Of a stretch of DNA of 51,823 nt, positions 43,621 to 51,736 are shown in pieces. Every line of letters starts with the position of its first letter. Within the stretch, counting starts at the first letter, position 1. The position numbers and the translations under genes are program-made. Under the pieces are notes generated by a model that was given only the letters and a program-made list of their open reading frames with translations, had not been told where the DNA came from and did not search any database. Source of the DNA: Phycisphaerae bacterium (GTDB taxonomy: Bacteria > Planctomycetota > Phycisphaerae > UBA1845). The stretch is taken from positions 6,474 through 58,296 of the forward strand of contig JAJVHU010000041.1 in NCBI GenBank assembly GCA_022072505.1, read 5' to 3'.

Positions 43621-43657
43621 AAGCCCGCGGGACGTGTCCCGCGGGCTTTGTTGTTGC
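43621..43657 (+). terminator. Attenuator-type terminator hairpin before cysH
   Basis: AAGCCCGCGGGAC (43621-43633) and its exact complement (43636-43648) form a very strong stem, followed by TGTTGTTGCG, a moderately T-rich run. It lies between the polycysteine leader ORF and cysH, so it would end transcription of the operon unless prevented. The run after the stem repeats the Cys-codon sequence TGTTGTTGCG of the leader (43534-43543). Confidence 0.65.
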
Positions 43658-43698
43658 GCCGGGACCGGCGCGGTCTGAAGGGGGCGGAAGAACCGAGC

Positions 43699-44457
43699 AT
43701 GAAAGACGCATCCGTGTCAATTGAGATCGGAGACGGCGACCGGGCGTCGCCGCGGGAAACCGTTCCGGGGTTGCCGGAACTGGGGGAGCTGACGCCCACG
43801 CAGGAGCTGATTTCCTGGGCGTTGCGGCGCTTCGCGGATCACGAAGTCGTCCTGACCACCTCGTTCGGGATGGAGGGCTGCGCCCTGATCGACATGGTGG
43901 CGCGGGAGCATCGCCCGCTGACCGTCGTGTATCTGGACACGATGTTCTTCTTTCCCGAGACGTATGCGCTGCACGACGAGATGATCCGGCGCTACCCGCA
44001 CCTTCGCTTCGAGAACCGGGGGACGACGCTGACCCCCGAGGAGCAGGAGCGTCTGCACGGTCCGCAGTTGTGGCGGACGAACCCGACGCTGTGCTGCCGG
44101 ATCCGCAAGGTGGATCCGATGATCGGCGCGCTGGCCGGCGTGGATGTCTGGATCACCGGACTGATGCGCAGTCAGTCGGCGACGCGGGCGAACATCAACG
44201 TGATGGAGTGGGACTGGAAGTACCAGGTGCTCAAGTTCAACCCGCTGGCGCACTGGTCGCGCGAGCGGATCTGGGCGTACATCCGGGAGAACCACGTTCC
44301 CTACAACAAGCTGCACGAGCAGGGCTACCCGACGATCGGCTGCACGCATTGCACGAAACCGGTCGAAGGATCGAAGCTCGGCGAGTACACGCGCGCGGGG
44401 CGCTGGGCGGACTTCGAGAAGACGGAATGCGGTCTGCACGGGGGCGCGGGGATCTGA
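43699..44457 (+). CDS. cysH: Assimilatory APS reductase (CysH)
   Basis: Reduces adenylyl sulfate to sulfite with thioredoxin. The 252-residue product has TTSFGMEGC (substrate loop), the Cys pair Cys132-Cys133 (TLCCRIRK) and Cys215/Cys218 (GCTHC), which hold a 4Fe-4S cluster and mark the APS-using form, and the C-terminal catalytic Cys244 (ECGLH). This fits a Sat without APS kinase. ATG 43699 has GGAAG upstream; the longer frame runs through the attenuator. First main gene of the operon; the next begins 14 bases later. Confidence 0.95.
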   Translation: MKDASVSIEIGDGDRASPRETVPGLPELGELTPTQELISWALRRFADHEVVLTTSFGMEGCALIDMVAREHRPLTVVYLDTMFFFPETYALHDEMIRRYPHLRFENRGTTLTPEEQERLHGPQLWRTNPTLCCRIRKVDPMIGALAGVDVWITGLMRSQSATRANINVMEWDWKYQVLKFNPLAHWSRERIWAYIRENHVPYNKLHEQGYPTIGCTHCTKPVEGSKLGEYTRAGRWADFEKTECGLHGGAGI

Positions 44458-44471
44458 GGCATCGGGGACAC

Positions 44472-46211
44472 ATGAGCGAAGATCAGAACAAGGCTGAGTC
44501 GAAAGTCGAGGGGCACAAGAAGGCCTCGCGTCACCTGCGCGGCGCGATCGCCGAGACGCTCCGCGCGGACGCGCCCGCCTTCGACGAGGCCGACGCCAAC
44601 CTGCTGAAGTTTCACGGGGTGTACCAGCAGGACGACCGCGACGTGCGTCAGGAGCGGCGGAAAGCGGGGTTGGGCGAGAAGACGATGTTCATGGTGCGGC
44701 TGGCGATCCCGGGCGGGGCGCTCACCGCCGAGCAATACCTGCGCCTGGATGACCTGGTCGATCGTCACGAGTTCCGGTCGATGCGCGCCACGACGCGCCA
44801 GGGGATTCAGTTTCACGGCGTGCTCAAGCGCGACCTGAAGGAGACGGTGGCGGCGGTGAACCGGTCGCTGCTGACGACGCTGTCCGCGTGCGGGGACGTC
44901 GAGCGCAACGTGATGACCTGCCCCGCGCCGCTGGCCGACCGCGATCACGTCCGCCTGCAAGCGCTTGCCGGCGCGATCGCCCGCGACCTGCGTCCGCAAT
45001 CGAAGGCGTACTTCGAAATCTGGCTCGACGAAGACAAGGTCGCCACGACCGAGACGGAGGAGCCTTTTTACGGGGACCGGTATCTTCCGCGCAAGTTCAA
45101 GACCGGCATCGCGCTGGCGTCGGACAACTGCATCGACGTGTACTCGTACGACTGCGGACTGGTGGCGATCCCCGAGGGTCCGGCGATCCGCGGGTTCAAT
45201 CTCGTCATCGCCGGCGGGCTGGGCATGACGCACAACAAGCCGGACACGTTCGCCGCGCTCGGGCGGACGGTCGCCTTCATCGAACCGGCGCATGCCGTCG
45301 AGGCGGTCCGCGCCGTGTGCGCCGTGTTCCGCGACTACGGCAACCGCGTCGATCGGCGCCACGCCCGGCTGAAATACCTGCTTGAGCAGTGGGGACTCGA
45401 CGGATTCCGCGAGGCGTACGCGCGATATGTCAACTTTCCGCTGCATCCGCCGGTCGTGCTGGCGGAGCCGGCGTGCGACGATCATCTGGGCACGCATCGG
45501 CAAAGCGACGGTCGTTATTTCCACGGCGTGTACATCGAGAACGGAAGAATCCTCGACGCCGACGGTTGCCGCATGCGCTCGGCGCTGCGGACCATCATGC
45601 GGGAGCTTCGCCCGGGCGTTCGCCTCACGCCGCATCAGAACATGCTCCTGACGGACCTGACGGAGGCGCAGATTGCGCGGGTCGAGGCGCTGCTGCGCGA
45701 CCACGGCGTGCGTCTGGCGGGAGATTTGTCGGCGGCGCGGCGCTTCTCGATGGCGTGTCCCGCGCTGCCGACGTGCGGGCTGGCGATGTCGGAGTCGGAG
45801 CGACTCATGCCGTCGGTGGTGGACGCCTTCGAGGCGGAGCTGACGCGGCTGGGGCTGCGCGACGCGCCGCTGACGATGCGCATGACGGGTTGCCCTAACG
45901 GATGCTCGCGGCCTTATACCGCGGACATTGCTTTCGTAGGGCGCAAGCCGGACGTCTACCACGTTTACGTGGGGGGGAGTCTGTCGGGGACAAGGATGGC
46001 GGATCTCTTTGCGGCGGACATCTCGACCGAGGCGCTGGTTGCGACGCTGCGTCCGCTGCTGGAAGCGTGGTCGCGGGAGCGGAGCGTCGGCGAGTCGCTC
46101 GGGGATTTCTACCAGCGTCTGCTCGCGCCGGCGGAGTCTCGGTGGAAGATCACGGGAAAAGAGGATGAGACGCGGGGGCTGGTGCGGCTTCGCCTCGAAA
46201 GCAGGGGATGA
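44472..46211 (+). CDS. cysI: Sulfite reductase, hemoprotein subunit
   Basis: Reduces sulfite to sulfide with siroheme and a 4Fe-4S cluster. The 579-residue protein has the ferredoxin-like half-repeats of the family (LLKFHGVYQQDDRDVR, TTRQGIQFHG) and the cluster/siroheme ligands Cys429, Cys435 (ACPALPTCG) and Cys474, Cys478 (GCPNGC), the last being the shared ligand. Length is normal. No flavoprotein subunit is in the operon, so the electron donor may be ferredoxin (Sir type) or a distant CysJ. It lies in an operon that also makes its siroheme. Confidence 0.93.
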   Translation: MSEDQNKAESKVEGHKKASRHLRGAIAETLRADAPAFDEADANLLKFHGVYQQDDRDVRQERRKAGLGEKTMFMVRLAIPGGALTAEQYLRLDDLVDRHEFRSMRATTRQGIQFHGVLKRDLKETVAAVNRSLLTTLSACGDVERNVMTCPAPLADRDHVRLQALAGAIARDLRPQSKAYFEIWLDEDKVATTETEEPFYGDRYLPRKFKTGIALASDNCIDVYSYDCGLVAIPEGPAIRGFNLVIAGGLGMTHNKPDTFAALGRTVAFIEPAHAVEAVRAVCAVFRDYGNRVDRRHARLKYLLEQWGLDGFREAYARYVNFPLHPPVVLAEPACDDHLGTHRQSDGRYFHGVYIENGRILDADGCRMRSALRTIMRELRPGVRLTPHQNMLLTDLTEAQIARVEALLRDHGVRLAGDLSAARRFSMACPALPTCGLAMSESERLMPSVVDAFEAELTRLGLRDAPLTMRMTGCPNGCSRPYTADIAFVGRKPDVYHVYVGGSLSGTRMADLFAADISTEALVATLRPLLEAWSRERSVGESLGDFYQRLLAPAESRWKITGKEDETRGLVRLRLESRG

Positions 46212-46266
46212 CGTTGCGGCCGCCTCGAGGGGACGGGGGCAGCGAGGCTCGTGCGGGGGAGCATCG

Positions 46267-47448
46267 GTGATCGGACTGACGTACATCGGGTTCACGCACC
46301 GGACGGCGCCGCTGGGCGCCCGCGAGCGCATCACCCCCCCCGCGGACGAGATCGAGACGTACGCGCGGCAGGTGCAGGCCTTCGCCCCGGAAAGCGCCGT
46401 TCTGCGCACCTGCGGGCGGTTCGAGACGTTTCTCGCCGCTGAGTCGCGCTCTGCCGCCGACGCGCAGCCCGCGGGCGCCTCCGCCGCGCCGGGCATCCCA
46501 CCGATCCTCGCGATCCTGTCCGCCCGAAGCGGGATGCCGGTCCCGGCACTGCGCCGGCATGCAATGATCCTTGACGGAGACCGCGTCGTCGCACACCTGT
46601 TCCGCGTGGCGGCGGGGCTGGACTCGCCGATGCTGGGCGAGGATCACGTGCTCGGACAGGTCAGCACCTGCCTCACGGATGCGCAGCGCCGCGGCACGGC
46701 CGGTCCGATCCTTTCCGCCCTTCTTCGCTCCGCGATCCGCGCCGGGCGTCGGGCCCGCAATGAATCCGGTCTCCGGCAGGTTGCTTCTTCCTTCACCGGG
46801 CAGGCCGCACGCCTGCTGCGCGAACGCGCGGCGTCCGAAAAGCGTCCCCGGTCCTTGCTGGTGATCGGCAGCGGTGCGATGGCCGCGGAGATGTTGGACG
46901 CCGTGAAGGACGCCGGCTGGTCGCGGATCGTCGTCGCCGGGCGTCATGCGTCGCGCACCGGGGAGCTTGCGGCGCGCGCCGTGGGTCGAGCGGTCGATCT
47001 TGATTCCGTCGCGGGTGAACTCGCTTGGACCGACTGTGTTGTCGCCTGCACGTCCTCAACGACGCTTCTGCTGACGACGGCGGTCGTCCGCGACTCCCTG
47101 CGGCAGCGCGGCGCCTGCGATCGCCGAAACCTCCTCCTCCTCATCGACCTCGGCATGCCGCGCAACGTCGAGCCGGACGTCGCGCGGCTGCCGGGCGTCG
47201 AACTGCTGGACCTTGAGGGCCTCGCCCGACGATCCGGACAGGACGGCGGGTCCGCGGTCGAAACCGCGAAGGCGCGGGCCACGGCGGTCCTTGATGAAGA
47301 ACGGACGCGCTTCATGCGCTGGGGCGAGAATCGACAGAGGCACGGTCGCATCGGATCGTCGGCGCCGTCGCCCACGGTTGAACGAGGCGACGCCGTCCGT
47401 GCGGATGAAACCGCTGTCGGCGCGCCGGCACGGAGGGTTGCGGTATGA
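46267..47448 (+). CDS. hemA: Glutamyl-tRNA reductase
   Basis: First committed enzyme of the C5 pathway to 5-aminolevulinate. The 393-residue protein has the catalytic Cys49 in VLRTCGRFE (most family members have STCNR), AAGLDSPMLGEDHVLGQV and the NADPH fold LLVIGSGAMAAEM. It is on the short side and the C-terminal dimerisation helix is Arg/Ala-rich. GTG 46267 has GGGGGAG seven bases upstream. The stop overlaps the next start (ATGA). hemL, needed for the next step, is not in the window. Confidence 0.88.
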   Translation: MIGLTYIGFTHRTAPLGARERITPPADEIETYARQVQAFAPESAVLRTCGRFETFLAAESRSAADAQPAGASAAPGIPPILAILSARSGMPVPALRRHAMILDGDRVVAHLFRVAAGLDSPMLGEDHVLGQVSTCLTDAQRRGTAGPILSALLRSAIRAGRRARNESGLRQVASSFTGQAARLLRERAASEKRPRSLLVIGSGAMAAEMLDAVKDAGWSRIVVAGRHASRTGELAARAVGRAVDLDSVAGELAWTDCVVACTSSTTLLLTTAVVRDSLRQRGACDRRNLLLLIDLGMPRNVEPDVARLPGVELLDLEGLARRSGQDGGSAVETAKARATAVLDEERTRFMRWGENRQRHGRIGSSAPSPTVERGDAVRADETAVGAPARRVAV

Positions 47449-49181
47449 CGCGGACGTTAATTCTCGCGGCACACGGCGGCGGCGACGGATCGGACGCGAA
47501 CGCCCTGCTGCGTAAGACGGCAAAGCAGATCGCGGAACGGATCGGATTTGACGTCGGGTTGGCGGCGTTCCGGCTGGGCGAGCCTTCGTGGCGGGATGCG
47601 CTCCGGGGCGCAACGGGCGACTTCGCCGTGATTGTTCCGGTGATGACCAGCGAGGGGTATTTTCACGGCCTGCTGGGGGAGGAAGTTCATGCCGCCCGCC
47701 TCGCTGTCCCGGCACGTTTCTTCTTGACCGCCCCGCTGGGCACGCACCCGGACATCGCCGAGCTTGCCGGCGATCGTCTTCGCACCCTGATCGGCAGCTA
47801 CGACCTTGACCCGCAACGAACCGTCGCCGTGGTGTGCGGGCACGGCACGCCGCGCAACCCGGAAAGCCGCCGCGCCACCGTCGCGCTCGCACTGAGGCTT
47901 GCCCGGCAGAAGCACTGCGTCTCCTGCATTCCGGCCTACCTCGACGAAGACCTGCGCATCGAGGACGCGCCTCGCCGGCTTCGCGGGTATCACCTTGTCG
48001 TCCTCCCCTTTCTGATCGGCGGGGCGTATCACGCGACGAGCGACATTCCGCGGCGCCTGGGACTTTCGATGAAGGAGGTTGATCCCCGCGAAGCGCCGCG
48101 AGGACTCGCCGCGGCCGGACTGGATAACCGCTGGATGATCTGCGACGAGGCGATCGGTCGCCTTCCGGGCATCGAGCGGATCATCACCGCCCGCGCCGTC
48201 GAGGGGCTGTCCGAACGCGCCGGGTCCGAGGATTCCGCGACGCACCCGCGCGGGGTTCACGCGGGCGGTGATGATCGTCGGGTGCGCCTCGGCACGCGCC
48301 GCACCTGCCTGGCGATGTGGCAGGCCGAGCACGTCGCGGAGCGCTTGCGCGAACGCGGGGGGGTTGTTGAGATCGTCGCCCTCGAGACCTCTGGCGACCG
48401 CGACCGGTCGCGGTCGATCGCCGAACTCGACGGCGACGCGCCCTTCACGGACGACCTCGACGAGGCGCTGCGCCGCGGCGACGTGGATCTGGCGGTTCAC
48501 AGTCTCAAGGACGTTCCGCTGAAGCCGTCGCCCGAGTTCGACTTTCCCGCGATCCTGCCGCGCGGCGCGCCGGGAGAGTCCGTCGTGTCGCGGGACGGTC
48601 GGCGGCTGGCGGATCTTCACGCGGGCGCGACGGTGGGCACGAGCAGCCCCCGCCGCGCGGCGCAACTTCTTTCACTGCGCCCCGACCTGGTTCCGGTCGT
48701 GATGCGCGGACCGGTGGACGATCGCGTCCGGCAGGTGCGCCAGGGACGGTTTGACGCGGCGATCCTCGCCACGGCGGGGCTGGTGCGGCTCGGACTGGAG
48801 CACGAGATCGCGGAGTCGCTGCCTCTCGACGCGTTTCTGCCCGCGCCAGGGCAAGGCGCGTTGGTCGTTCAGGTCCGGCGTGCGGATGAGCGCGTCACCC
48901 GGCTGGTGCGCGCACTCGACGACGCTCCGACGCGCGCCGCGGTTGCTGCGGAGCTTGCGTTCCTTGCGACGTTCGAGAAGCTGGAGGGCGTGGCGGCGGC
49001 GGCGTGGGCGACGACGGCGGCGGGATTGCGGATGCGCGCCCGGCTGATCGCCCTGGACGGGCGCATCCTCTGGGACGGCGTGATCCGCGGCGACACGCCT
49101 GAAGACGTAGCCGCCGGTGCGATCCGGGACGCCTCTCGGGCGCTTGCACACGCCTTCTCAACAACGGTGGTTCACGCATGA
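47445..49181 (+). CDS. cbiX-hemC: Fusion: CbiX-like chelatase and hydroxymethylbilane synthase
   Basis: A 578-residue two-domain protein. Residues 1-250 resemble sirohydrochlorin chelatases: LILAAHGGGDGSD with His10, VVCGHGTPRN and FLIGGAYHATSDIP. Residues 280-578 are HemC: RLGTRRTCLAMWQAEHV, VHSLKDVP with Asp356 (the catalytic position), VGTSSPRRAAQL and LPAPGQGALVVQ. At the cofactor site, where HemC has a Gly-Gly-Cys, the sequence is LEGVAAAAW (513-521), without Cys. The fusion would join an early step (hydroxymethylbilane) with the last step of siroheme (iron insertion). Confidence 0.85.
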   Translation: MTRTLILAAHGGGDGSDANALLRKTAKQIAERIGFDVGLAAFRLGEPSWRDALRGATGDFAVIVPVMTSEGYFHGLLGEEVHAARLAVPARFFLTAPLGTHPDIAELAGDRLRTLIGSYDLDPQRTVAVVCGHGTPRNPESRRATVALALRLARQKHCVSCIPAYLDEDLRIEDAPRRLRGYHLVVLPFLIGGAYHATSDIPRRLGLSMKEVDPREAPRGLAAAGLDNRWMICDEAIGRLPGIERIITARAVEGLSERAGSEDSATHPRGVHAGGDDRRVRLGTRRTCLAMWQAEHVAERLRERGGVVEIVALETSGDRDRSRSIAELDGDAPFTDDLDEALRRGDVDLAVHSLKDVPLKPSPEFDFPAILPRGAPGESVVSRDGRRLADLHAGATVGTSSPRRAAQLLSLRPDLVPVVMRGPVDDRVRQVRQGRFDAAILATAGLVRLGLEHEIAESLPLDAFLPAPGQGALVVQVRRADERVTRLVRALDDAPTRAAVAAELAFLATFEKLEGVAAAAWATTAAGLRMRARLIALDGRILWDGVIRGDTPEDVAAGAIRDASRALAHAFSTTVVHA

Positions 49182-50722
49182 AGACGGGGCGAGTCACGCT
49201 GGTCGGCGCGGGACCGGGCAATCCGGCCTTGATGACGCTGAAAGGCCTGCGTCACCTTCGGCGCGCCGACGTGATCCTGTATGACCGCCTCGCTCCTGAC
49301 GCGCTGCTTCGGCAGGCGCGCCCGGACGCCGAGTTGATCGCGGTCGGAAAAAGCCCCGGCGATCCCCTCGGGCGGCAGGAGGAGATCAACGACGTTCTTG
49401 TTGACCGCGCCAGACGGGGGCTGCGCGTCGTCCGCCTGAAGGGGGGCGATCCTTTCGTCTTCGGACGCGGGCGCGAGGAGATGAACGCTTGCGCGGCTGC
49501 GGGCGTGCCCTGCAACGTCGTGCCCGGAATCAGCAGCGCGCTTGCCGCGCCGGCTTCGATCGGCGTCAGCCTGACGCATCGCGGCGCCGCAAACGCCTTT
49601 GCCGTCATCACCGGACGGTCGTCGCGGTCGGGCGGTCCGCCGGATTATGACTGGGCGGCGCTGGCAAGGATCGACGCCGTCGTGATTCTGATGGGACACG
49701 CCTCCCTGGCTGATGTTGCGGCGAAGCTCATCGCGGGCGGGCGCGCTCCGGACACACCCGCCGTTTCCGTCGAGTCCGCGACCACGTCGCGCCAACGCCA
49801 CGTGACCGGCACGTTGGCGAACATCGCCGCATGCGCCGCGGACGCCGGGCTGAGCAATCCGATCGTCACCGTCATCGGCGAAGTCGCCCGGATGGCGCGG
49901 GCTGAAGCCTCGCACGCGGCGCGTTCGCGGCGCGCGCGGAACAGGCCGCTGACCGGGCGCAGAATCGCGGTGACTCGCGCCTCATCATCCTCGGACGAGT
50001 TGTTCCGCCTGTTGCGTCGCGCAGGAGCGGAGACGATCGCTTGCCCGCTCATCCGCGCCGTTTTTCCTCCTGACGCCGATGACGCTGACGCCGCATTGCG
50101 CCGGCTGGCGGATTTTGACTGGATTGCCTTCACCTCAATGCACGGCGTCGAAGGATTCTGGCGCAGGCTTCAGCGGAGCGGGCGCGACGCGCGATCGCTG
50201 GCGGGTCTGCGGATCGCGGCGATCGGTCCGGCCACAGCCGCGGCCTTGCACCGTCGAGGACTGGTCGCCGACGCCACGCCGCGGACCTTCACCGGGCGCG
50301 ATCTCGCGCGAGCGATCCTCGATGCGCCCCACGATCGGCGCTCGGACTCCTCCGCTCGCGTGCTGTGCCCGAGGGGAAATCTCGCGCGGACGGAGTTGGA
50401 ATCCGAACTGCGCCGCGCCGGCGCGATCGCGGAACCGGTCGAGGTCTACCGCACCGAGTTGATCGAGCCTCCTCCCGGCGCCGCCGCGGAGCTTACAAAA
50501 GGCGTGGATGCGGTCGTGTTCTGCAGCCCCTCCGCCGTCCGGCAGTACGCGACGCTGCGGCTGTCCGGGGGAGACGCGATCCTCGCCGCACTCGGACGGA
50601 CGACCGCCGCCGCCCTGACGGAAGCGGGGCTGTCCTGCGGGCTGGTTCCCGAATCCGCGGACGTGCGGGCGCTCGTCACGGCGCTGGGCGAGCGTCTGCG
50701 GCGCGAGGAGGCGCTGACATGA
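49178..50722 (+). CDS. cobA-hemD: Fusion: uroporphyrinogen-III methyltransferase and synthase
   Basis: A 514-residue protein. Residues 1-250 are CobA/SUMT: VTLVGAGPGNPALMTLKGL, VRLKGGDPFVFGRG and VVPGISSALAAPA, which methylates uroporphyrinogen III to precorrin-2. Residues 260-514 are HemD: GRRIAVTRASSSS, FDWIAFTSMHGVEGFW and AVVFCSPSAVRQY, which closes the tetrapyrrole ring. CobA-HemD fusions are known in many bacteria. The start overlaps the previous stop by four bases. Precorrin-2 dehydrogenase is not visible in the window. Confidence 0.92.
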   Translation: MKTGRVTLVGAGPGNPALMTLKGLRHLRRADVILYDRLAPDALLRQARPDAELIAVGKSPGDPLGRQEEINDVLVDRARRGLRVVRLKGGDPFVFGRGREEMNACAAAGVPCNVVPGISSALAAPASIGVSLTHRGAANAFAVITGRSSRSGGPPDYDWAALARIDAVVILMGHASLADVAAKLIAGGRAPDTPAVSVESATTSRQRHVTGTLANIAACAADAGLSNPIVTVIGEVARMARAEASHAARSRRARNRPLTGRRIAVTRASSSSDELFRLLRRAGAETIACPLIRAVFPPDADDADAALRRLADFDWIAFTSMHGVEGFWRRLQRSGRDARSLAGLRIAAIGPATAAALHRRGLVADATPRTFTGRDLARAILDAPHDRRSDSSARVLCPRGNLARTELESELRRAGAIAEPVEVYRTELIEPPPGAAAELTKGVDAVVFCSPSAVRQYATLRLSGGDAILAALGRTTAAALTEAGLSCGLVPESADVRALVTALGERLRREEALT

Positions 50723-51720
50723 GACAGTTTCCCGGAACGCGATTGCGCAGGCTTCGCTCGCACCCGGCGCTGCGCACGCTCGTGCGCGAGACGCGCCTCT
50801 CCCCGGCCGACTTCATCTACCCGATCTTCGTGGTCGAGCGCCCGGAATCCGCGGGAGAGGTTCCGTCGATGCCGGGCGTCGTGCGGCAGACCCTGGACAC
50901 GCTCCCGCGGCAGATCGAATGCGTCGCGGCGCTGGGCATCCCCGCGGTCATGCTTTTCGGAATCCCCGAGCATAAAGACGCGATCGGATCGCAGGCCTGG
51001 GCCGACGGCGGCGTCATCCTCCGCGCGATCCGGTGCGCCGCGCGCGCCGCCGGAGACGCCGTCGCCGTCATCGCCGACCTGTGCCTCTGCGAGTACACCG
51101 ATCACGGGCATTGCGGACTGATCCGCGAGGATCGCATCGACAATGACGCCACGCTTGAGGTTCTTCGCAAGACCGCCGTCGCCTACGCCCAGGCCGGCGC
51201 CGCGATGGTCGCCCCCAGCGGCATGATGGACGGGATGGTCGGCGCGATCCGTGGCGCGCTGGACGCCGAGGGAAACGCCGAAACCGCGATCCTGTCCTAC
51301 GCCGTCAAATATGCCTCCGCCTTTTACGGCCCCTTCCGCGACGCCGCCGAATGCGCCCCGAAGTTCGGCGACCGCCGCACGCATCAGATGGACCCCGCCA
51401 ACGCACGCGAAGCGCTCGCCGAAGCCGAACTGGATCTGGCTGAAGGCGCCGACATCCTGATGGTCAAACCCGCGACCCCCTATCTCGACGTCATCCGCGA
51501 CCTCCGCGCCGCCCAACCCTCCGTCCCCCTTGCCGCCTATCATGTCAGCGGCGAGTACAGCATGATCAAAGCCGCCGCCGCCCGCGGCTGGATCGACGAA
51601 CGCCGCGTCGCCCTGGAGACCCTCACCGGCATCAAACGCGCCGGCGCCGACGCCATCATCACCTACTACGCCTGCGAAGCCGCCGCCTGGCTCCAACCCC
51701 AGCAACACCCCACGCCGTAA
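50719..51720 (+). CDS. hemB: Porphobilinogen synthase
   Basis: Joins two 5-aminolevulinates to porphobilinogen. The 333-residue protein has the zinc site DLCLCEYTDHGHCG, the APSGMMDGMVGAIR and MVKPATPYLDVI stretches with the two active-site Lys, and a normal barrel length. ATG 50719 overlaps the previous stop (ATGA). It is the last gene of the operon; a 25-base tandem repeat starts 17 bases later. Confidence 0.96.
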   Translation: MRQFPGTRLRRLRSHPALRTLVRETRLSPADFIYPIFVVERPESAGEVPSMPGVVRQTLDTLPRQIECVAALGIPAVMLFGIPEHKDAIGSQAWADGGVILRAIRCAARAAGDAVAVIADLCLCEYTDHGHCGLIREDRIDNDATLEVLRKTAVAYAQAGAAMVAPSGMMDGMVGAIRGALDAEGNAETAILSYAVKYASAFYGPFRDAAECAPKFGDRRTHQMDPANAREALAEAELDLAEGADILMVKPATPYLDVIRDLRAAQPSVPLAAYHVSGEYSMIKAAAARGWIDERRVALETLTGIKRAGADAIITYYACEAAAWLQPQQHPTP

Positions 51721-51736
51721 CGCCAGCCTTCCATCC

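Noticed and set aside
44325..46496. 723-codon open frame opposite sulfite reductase
   Set aside because: Mirror of cysI codon bias; the sulfite reductase motifs on the plus strand are unequivocal.
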